Shown piece after piece: positions 60,455-64,000 of a stretch of DNA of 64,000 nt; position 1 is the first letter of the stretch; each line of letters begins with the position of its first letter. The stretch is from Alteromonas sp. CI.11.F.A3 (GTDB lineage Bacteria; Pseudomonadota; Gammaproteobacteria; Enterobacterales; Alteromonadaceae). The position numbers and the translations under genes are program-made. The stretch covers positions 2,728,001 through 2,792,000 of the forward strand of contig NZ_CP136708.1 in the NCBI RefSeq assembly GCF_032925565.1, read 5' to 3'. The notes under the pieces are model-generated. The model searched no databases. It was not told where the DNA came from and saw only the letters and a list, made by a program, of their open reading frames with translations.

Positions 60455-61462
60455 ATGCGTAAACATATCTATATTGCCTATACAGGTGGCACCATCGGCA
60501 TGAAACCATCAGATCATGGTTATATTCCAGCCGCAGGCTTCCTTGGTGATACATTGAATGACATGCCGGAATTTCATCGCAGTGAAATGCCATTATTCAC
60601 ACTGCATGAATACGATAACCTGATTGATTCATCGGATATGGATCCCTCTGATTGGCAGCGCATTGCTGATGATATTGCAGAAAACTATGATAAATACGAC
60701 GGTTTTATTATTCTGCATGGCACTGATACCATGGCCTACACTGCCTCAGCACTAAGCTTTATGCTGGAAGATTTAATCAAGCCTGTGATTGTAACAGGTT
60801 CGCAAATTCCTCTTGCAGAACTGCGATCTGACGGCCAAGTAAACCTGTTAAACGCGCTTTACGTTGCCGCTAATTTTCCTATTGCTGAAGTGGGCTTGTT
60901 TTTTAACAACCGCTTGTTACGGGGAAACCGTAGCCGTAAGGTGGATGCTGATGGATTTAGTGCCTTCGACTCACCTAACTTTCCACCGCTTCTTGAAGCG
61001 GGTATTAACATTCGCCTTAAAGCGGGTGAACTCGCGACTAAGTCGGATAAAACGCTTAAGGTTTCCAGTGTAACAGCGCAACCTATTGGCATGGTGAGTT
61101 TGTACCCTGGTATTTCATCCGAAGTCCTTAAAAACACGCTACAGCAACCTGTCAACGCACTCATATTATTAAGTTACGGCGTAGGTAACGCACCCCAAAG
61201 CCCTGCCCTTATTGCGCAACTAGAATATGCGCGAGACAGACAAATACCGGTGCTTAACTGCACACAGTGCATGCGCGGTCGCGTAAACATGGGCGGCTAT
61301 GCCACCGGACATGGATTGCAAGAAGCCGGCGTATTGTCTGGCAGTGATATGACCCCAGAAGCAGCATTGGCAAAATTACATTACTTATTAAGTAAGAATT
61401 TACCGTTTGAAACCATCAAGGCCAAGCTTACCCAAAATCTTTGCGGCGAGCTTAGTGAATAG
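60455..61462 (+). CDS. ansA: Cytosolic L-asparaginase I
   Basis: 335 residues. Hydrolyses asparagine to aspartate and ammonia. Both active-site blocks are there: YTGGTIGM (Thr near residue 12) and LHGTDTMAYTASALSFML (Thr-Asp-Lys region). No signal peptide, so it is the type I enzyme. E. coli AnsA is 338. A DUF2797 gene follows nine bases later and may be co-transcribed. Confidence 0.96.
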   Translation: MRKHIYIAYTGGTIGMKPSDHGYIPAAGFLGDTLNDMPEFHRSEMPLFTLHEYDNLIDSSDMDPSDWQRIADDIAENYDKYDGFIILHGTDTMAYTASALSFMLEDLIKPVIVTGSQIPLAELRSDGQVNLLNALYVAANFPIAEVGLFFNNRLLRGNRSRKVDADGFSAFDSPNFPPLLEAGINIRLKAGELATKSDKTLKVSSVTAQPIGMVSLYPGISSEVLKNTLQQPVNALILLSYGVGNAPQSPALIAQLEYARDRQIPVLNCTQCMRGRVNMGGYATGHGLQEAGVLSGSDMTPEAALAKLHYLLSKNLPFETIKAKLTQNLCGELSE

Positions 61463-61471
61463 GAATACACC

Positions 61472-62314
61472 ATGACCACATCTTATAGCGGTGCGCTGAG
61501 AAAAATGCACACTCATGCTGACGACAACAATACGGTTAACTACCAGCTTCCAATTGGAAACCACAACGTCGATATAAATCCGGTTATCGGACAAAAAGTT
61601 TCTCTGGGTTTTACGGGCGACATTAACTGCGTACATTGCAATAGAAAGACTAAGAAAAGTTTTAGCCAAGGCTATTGCTACCCTTGTCTAATTTCACTAG
61701 CCCAGTGCGATAGTTGTATTATCAAGCCTGAAAAATGTCACTACCATGAAGGGACATGCCGAGAACCCCAATGGGGCGAAGAGCACTGTTTTAGCGAGCA
61801 CTTTGTGTACCTGGCTAATACCGGCAATGTAAAAGTGGGGATAACTCGCCACGTTACCGATGGCGTATCGTCACGCTGGATGGATCAGGGCGCTACCCAA
61901 GCCACCGTCATGTTACGCGTAACAGACAGGCTCACTAGCGGCCTAGTGGAAATGCTTTGCAAAGAACATATTGGCGATAAAACCAATTGGCGCACTATGC
62001 TGAAAAGTGCTCCAGATCAAGTTGATTTACTTGAGCTTAAAACCACTATATTGTCGAAAATTGCTGATGGCTTAGCAGAAATTCAGCAGACAAAAGGGAT
62101 ACAAGCGGTATCTGAAGCCGATGGTGAAGTGCATAACATTCATTACCCTGTTGATACTTATCCTGAAAAAATAAAATCGATTAACTTAGATAAGACGCCA
62201 GAATTTGAAGGAGTACTCACTGGAATTAAAGGGCAATATTGGATGCTAGATGGCGACCGTGTTATCAATATCCGTAAATACGCCGGCTACAATGTAAATC
62301 TGCATGTAGGATAA
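61472..62314 (+). CDS. DUF2797 zinc-cluster protein
   Basis: 280 residues. An N-terminal cysteine-rich block (CVHCNRKTKKSF..GYCYPCLISLAQCDSCIIKPEKCHYHEGTC) is likely to bind zinc. The next part carries the family match EHCFSEHFVYLANTGNVKVGITRHVTDGVSSRWMDQGATQA, a GIY-YIG-like region (VYLANTGNVKVGIT, SRWMDQGA), so it could have nuclease-type ancestry. The enzyme activity is unproved. Stands nine bases after ansA. Confidence 0.8.
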   Translation: MTTSYSGALRKMHTHADDNNTVNYQLPIGNHNVDINPVIGQKVSLGFTGDINCVHCNRKTKKSFSQGYCYPCLISLAQCDSCIIKPEKCHYHEGTCREPQWGEEHCFSEHFVYLANTGNVKVGITRHVTDGVSSRWMDQGATQATVMLRVTDRLTSGLVEMLCKEHIGDKTNWRTMLKSAPDQVDLLELKTTILSKIADGLAEIQQTKGIQAVSEADGEVHNIHYPVDTYPEKIKSINLDKTPEFEGVLTGIKGQYWMLDGDRVINIRKYAGYNVNLHVG

Positions 62315-62390
62315 AATCTGGCTTAAAATCTAGGTTGAAATGCAGGTTAAAAAGCGGCTTAAAGTGTAATACATAGCTTTCCCGCTCGAT

Positions 62391-62421
62391 CCGTGCAGAT
62401 AAAATTATCTTATCTGCACGG
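62391..62421. repeat. 31-base inverted repeat (12-bp stem)
   Basis: CCGTGCAGATAA (62391-62402) pairs perfectly with TTATCTGCACGG (62410-62421), loop AATTATC. No T-run follows on either strand. Between convergent genes. Confidence 0.75.
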
Positions 62422-62554
62422 TTAGCTTTCTACCTAAGCCTGTAATGAAAAGCCTGTAACGCAAAGTTTGCTACATTAACCATGTAAAACCCTATAACAC
62501 TGGGCGTGAAGCGGAAGCCCAGCTCTCAAGTGATTAGCACGCCAATACTGAAAG

Positions 62555-63106
62555 TTAGCGCCAGTATTCGAAGTAGTCAGATGTATCACGCTCTGGTTTT
62601 GCTGCTGGTTCAAACGCTGGCGTACCTAAATATAAAAACCCAACAATTTCGTCGTCATCGCTTAAATCAAAACCACGCTTTACCGTATCGCAATGAGCAT
62701 AACTCCCCGTTCGCCACATGCCATTGAACCCCTGGGCTACCGCAGCCATTTGCATTGCCATCACCCCGCAAGACGCTGAAGCAATTTGCTCTACGCGTGG
62801 CACTTTTTCATGCTCAACATGTTTAGCAATGGCCACCACAATCATAGGCGCTCGATGTGGTAACTGCACTGCCCGCTCAATTTCTTTTTCAGATTTATCG
62901 TTATCGATAGCTGATTGCTCGTATAAGCTGCCTAGTTTATCTAAGCCTTTCCCTTCACAAACAATAAAACGCCACGGTGTTAAACACGCATGATCGGGGG
63001 CACGAAGTGCAGCTTGCATGATATTTTCAAGCGCATCACCTGACGGTGCAGGTGCATTAAGTCTAGGTTGAGAGCTTCTGTTAAGCAGTAACGTAAGTGC
63101 ATCCAT
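62555..63106 (-). CDS. Nitroreductase, YdjA-type
   Basis: 183 residues. FMN-dependent nitroreductase-fold: LNRSSQPRLNAPAPSG, ALRAPDHACLTPWRFIVCEG (flavin site) and GVMAMQMAAVAQGFNGMWRTG. Close in length and pattern to E. coli YdjA (183). It reduces nitro compounds or quinones with NAD(P)H; its natural substrate is unknown. Confidence 0.92.
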   Translation of the reverse strand: MDALTLLLNRSSQPRLNAPAPSGDALENIMQAALRAPDHACLTPWRFIVCEGKGLDKLGSLYEQSAIDNDKSEKEIERAVQLPHRAPMIVVAIAKHVEHEKVPRVEQIASASCGVMAMQMAAVAQGFNGMWRTGSYAHCDTVKRGFDLSDDDEIVGFLYLGTPAFEPAAKPERDTSDYFEYWR

Positions 63107-63166
63107 TTCAGTATCCTATTATCGAACAAAGCGTTATAGGAAGATCCTACGTTCTATAATGAGAAA

Positions 63167-63185
63167 AGACCAGCATAGCTGGTCT
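63167..63185 (-). terminator. Terminator downstream of the DoxX-family gene
   Basis: 8-bp stem AGACCAGC / GCTGGTCT (63167-63174 with 63178-63185, loop ATA), followed on the minus strand by TTTCTC. Confidence 0.75.
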
Positions 63186-63199
63186 ATTTCAAGGTCAAA

Positions 63200-63823
63200 T
63201 TACCTAAAGCCGTTATCTTGTAATTTAGGGCGAAAGAAATAATCAATACTTACATAGCGACCACCACCATAGAAAAATAGCACCAGTAACATGACGAAAT
63301 AGGTAGCACCGAATTCAATACCGTTGTTTAGCACCACCAAACTGCCACTGGAAGTAAGCCAATCGTAGTTTCCATAGGTTTGCAGTAGAGATTTTGCAGC
63401 ACTAAGTTTCTCTGGAGCAGCCATCACACTGTCGTTCATCAAAATAGTGCCATCGGCTAACCAAGAAGATGCATCAGCAATGGCCAACCACCCATTGTCG
63501 ATGTGTACCGTAAATATGGCCACTAACATGGTTACCATTAACGGTATCGCCACTAATCTTGTTAGCAAGCCTAATAATAAGAAAATACCGCCTATCAATT
63601 CAGCTGCCGTGGCCAAAAAGGCAAGCACTAATGGAAAGGGTAGTCCCAGTCCGTAGTCTTCATTCCCGAACCAGTCAACGATGCTCGAAAAGCTACTGGC
63701 TTTGTTCCAACCAGCCTGAATCATTACAGGGGCTAAATAAAGCCTTAATAGCAGTAATGGAATACCATCTGCCACACTGAGTTTTTTAAAGAGGTTTGCG
63801 TATAATTGCTTTATCATTATCAA
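63200..63823 (-). CDS. DoxX-family membrane protein
   Basis: 207 residues. Four hydrophobic helices, the first with LLLRLYLAPVMIQAGWNKASSF and the second with AELIGGIFLLLGLLTRLVAIPLMVTMLVA, the usual DoxX marks. An extra extracytoplasmic loop (about 110-160) sits between helices 3 and 4. DoxX proteins have roles in redox or membrane stress in some bacteria; here the role is unknown. Confidence 0.88.
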   Translation of the reverse strand: MIMIKQLYANLFKKLSVADGIPLLLLRLYLAPVMIQAGWNKASSFSSIVDWFGNEDYGLGLPFPLVLAFLATAAELIGGIFLLLGLLTRLVAIPLMVTMLVAIFTVHIDNGWLAIADASSWLADGTILMNDSVMAAPEKLSAAKSLLQTYGNYDWLTSSGSLVVLNNGIEFGATYFVMLLVLFFYGGGRYVSIDYFFRPKLQDNGFR

Positions 63824-63877
63824 GAGCCTTGTTATTGGGACTTCGTTTTTAACGTCTTGTTATAGGAACGTGATGAA

Positions 63878-64000
63878 GTGAATAAACTTTCACTTAACAA
63901 TAGGAAACAACCGCAGGGAAAGCAAAATGCATCGCCGCTTAAACGGCTATTCGTTCGTGGGCACAAAAAAGTGGGTTACAAAAAGACCACTGGCGACTTG
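63878..64000 (+). CDS. N-terminal part of an unidentified gene leaving the window
   Basis: GTG at 63878 with AGGA at 63864-63867 opens a frame of 41 codons with no stop to the window end. The visible start is basic (many Lys, Arg, Asn), with N-K-L-S-L-N-N-R-K and later G-H-K-K-V-G-Y-K-K. It diverges from the DoxX-family gene. No family can be named from so few residues. Confidence 0.45.
   Translation, partial: MNKLSLNNRKQPQGKQNASPLKRLFVRGHKKVGYKKTTGDL

Overview
The window reads as chromosomal core sequence from a marine gammaproteobacterium of the Alteromonas type (family Alteromonadaceae). The reasons are moderate GC, AT-rich spacers, the E. coli-like gene order of several blocks (ftsH-folP-glmM-secG-tRNA-Leu; leuS-lptE-holA-nadD-rsfS-rlmH-mrdA-rodA-rlpA-dacA-ybeD-lipB-lipA), and protein families common in that group (YoaK, BPSS1780, DUF4870, DUF885, DUF2878). 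The genus is inferred from protein style only. I see no prophage, insertion sequence, CRISPR array, rRNA or toxin-antitoxin island.

Layout. 0.4-3.6 kb: alaA with two HD-domain nucleotide hydrolases (yfbR, dgt). 3.6-8.6 kb: a split RDD membrane protein, the periplasmic methionine sulfoxide repair pair msrPQ, a DedA-like protein, an SOS gene under two LexA boxes, and a YchJ protein whose end runs into a 20-bp tandem repeat. 8.6-11.2 kb: mesX-mesD, the oxygen-dependent, folate-independent methionine synthase pair, behind a possible structured leader. 11.2-17.9 kb: small accessory genes (DUF4350 lipoprotein, BPSS1780, YoaK, NYN RNase-like, VF530, DUF4870, GNAT, ModF-like double ABC ATPase, DUF1244). 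18-25.9 kb: pnp, an HNH nuclease, a small MscS channel and a putP-proB-proA operon. 26.4-34.5 kb: type IB topoisomerase, small membrane proteins, a phosphatase/lipid-kinase fusion, hemerythrin, a Pmp3 peptide and a GGDEF-EAL protein.

34.6-44.8 kb: tRNA-Leu(GAG), secG, tpiA, glmM, folP, ftsH and rlmE on the minus strand, yhbY diverging from them, then an SDR oxidoreductase and a Lon-family protease. 45.2-58.3 kb: a long plus-strand cluster for leucyl-tRNA synthesis, LPS transport (lptE), DNA polymerase III delta, NAD synthesis, ribosome silencing and 23S methylation, rod-shape peptidoglycan synthesis (mrdA, rodA, rlpA, dacA) and lipoate attachment and synthesis (ybeD, lipB, lipA). 58.4-64 kb: DUF885 peptidase-like protein, ansA, DUF2797 protein, nitroreductase, DoxX and the first codons of a gene leaving the window.

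Most gene calls are secure from motifs. The unexplained material is mostly non-coding: a 33-bp perfect inverted repeat at 14958-14990, two short tandem-repeat tracts (20-bp units at 8578-8657, 13-bp units at 28627-28704), the hairpin ahead of mesX, and a pair of mutually exclusive hairpins ahead of dacA. The most notable protein architecture is the phosphatase-lipid kinase fusion at 29.5 kb. I did not find a clearly new multi-gene system.
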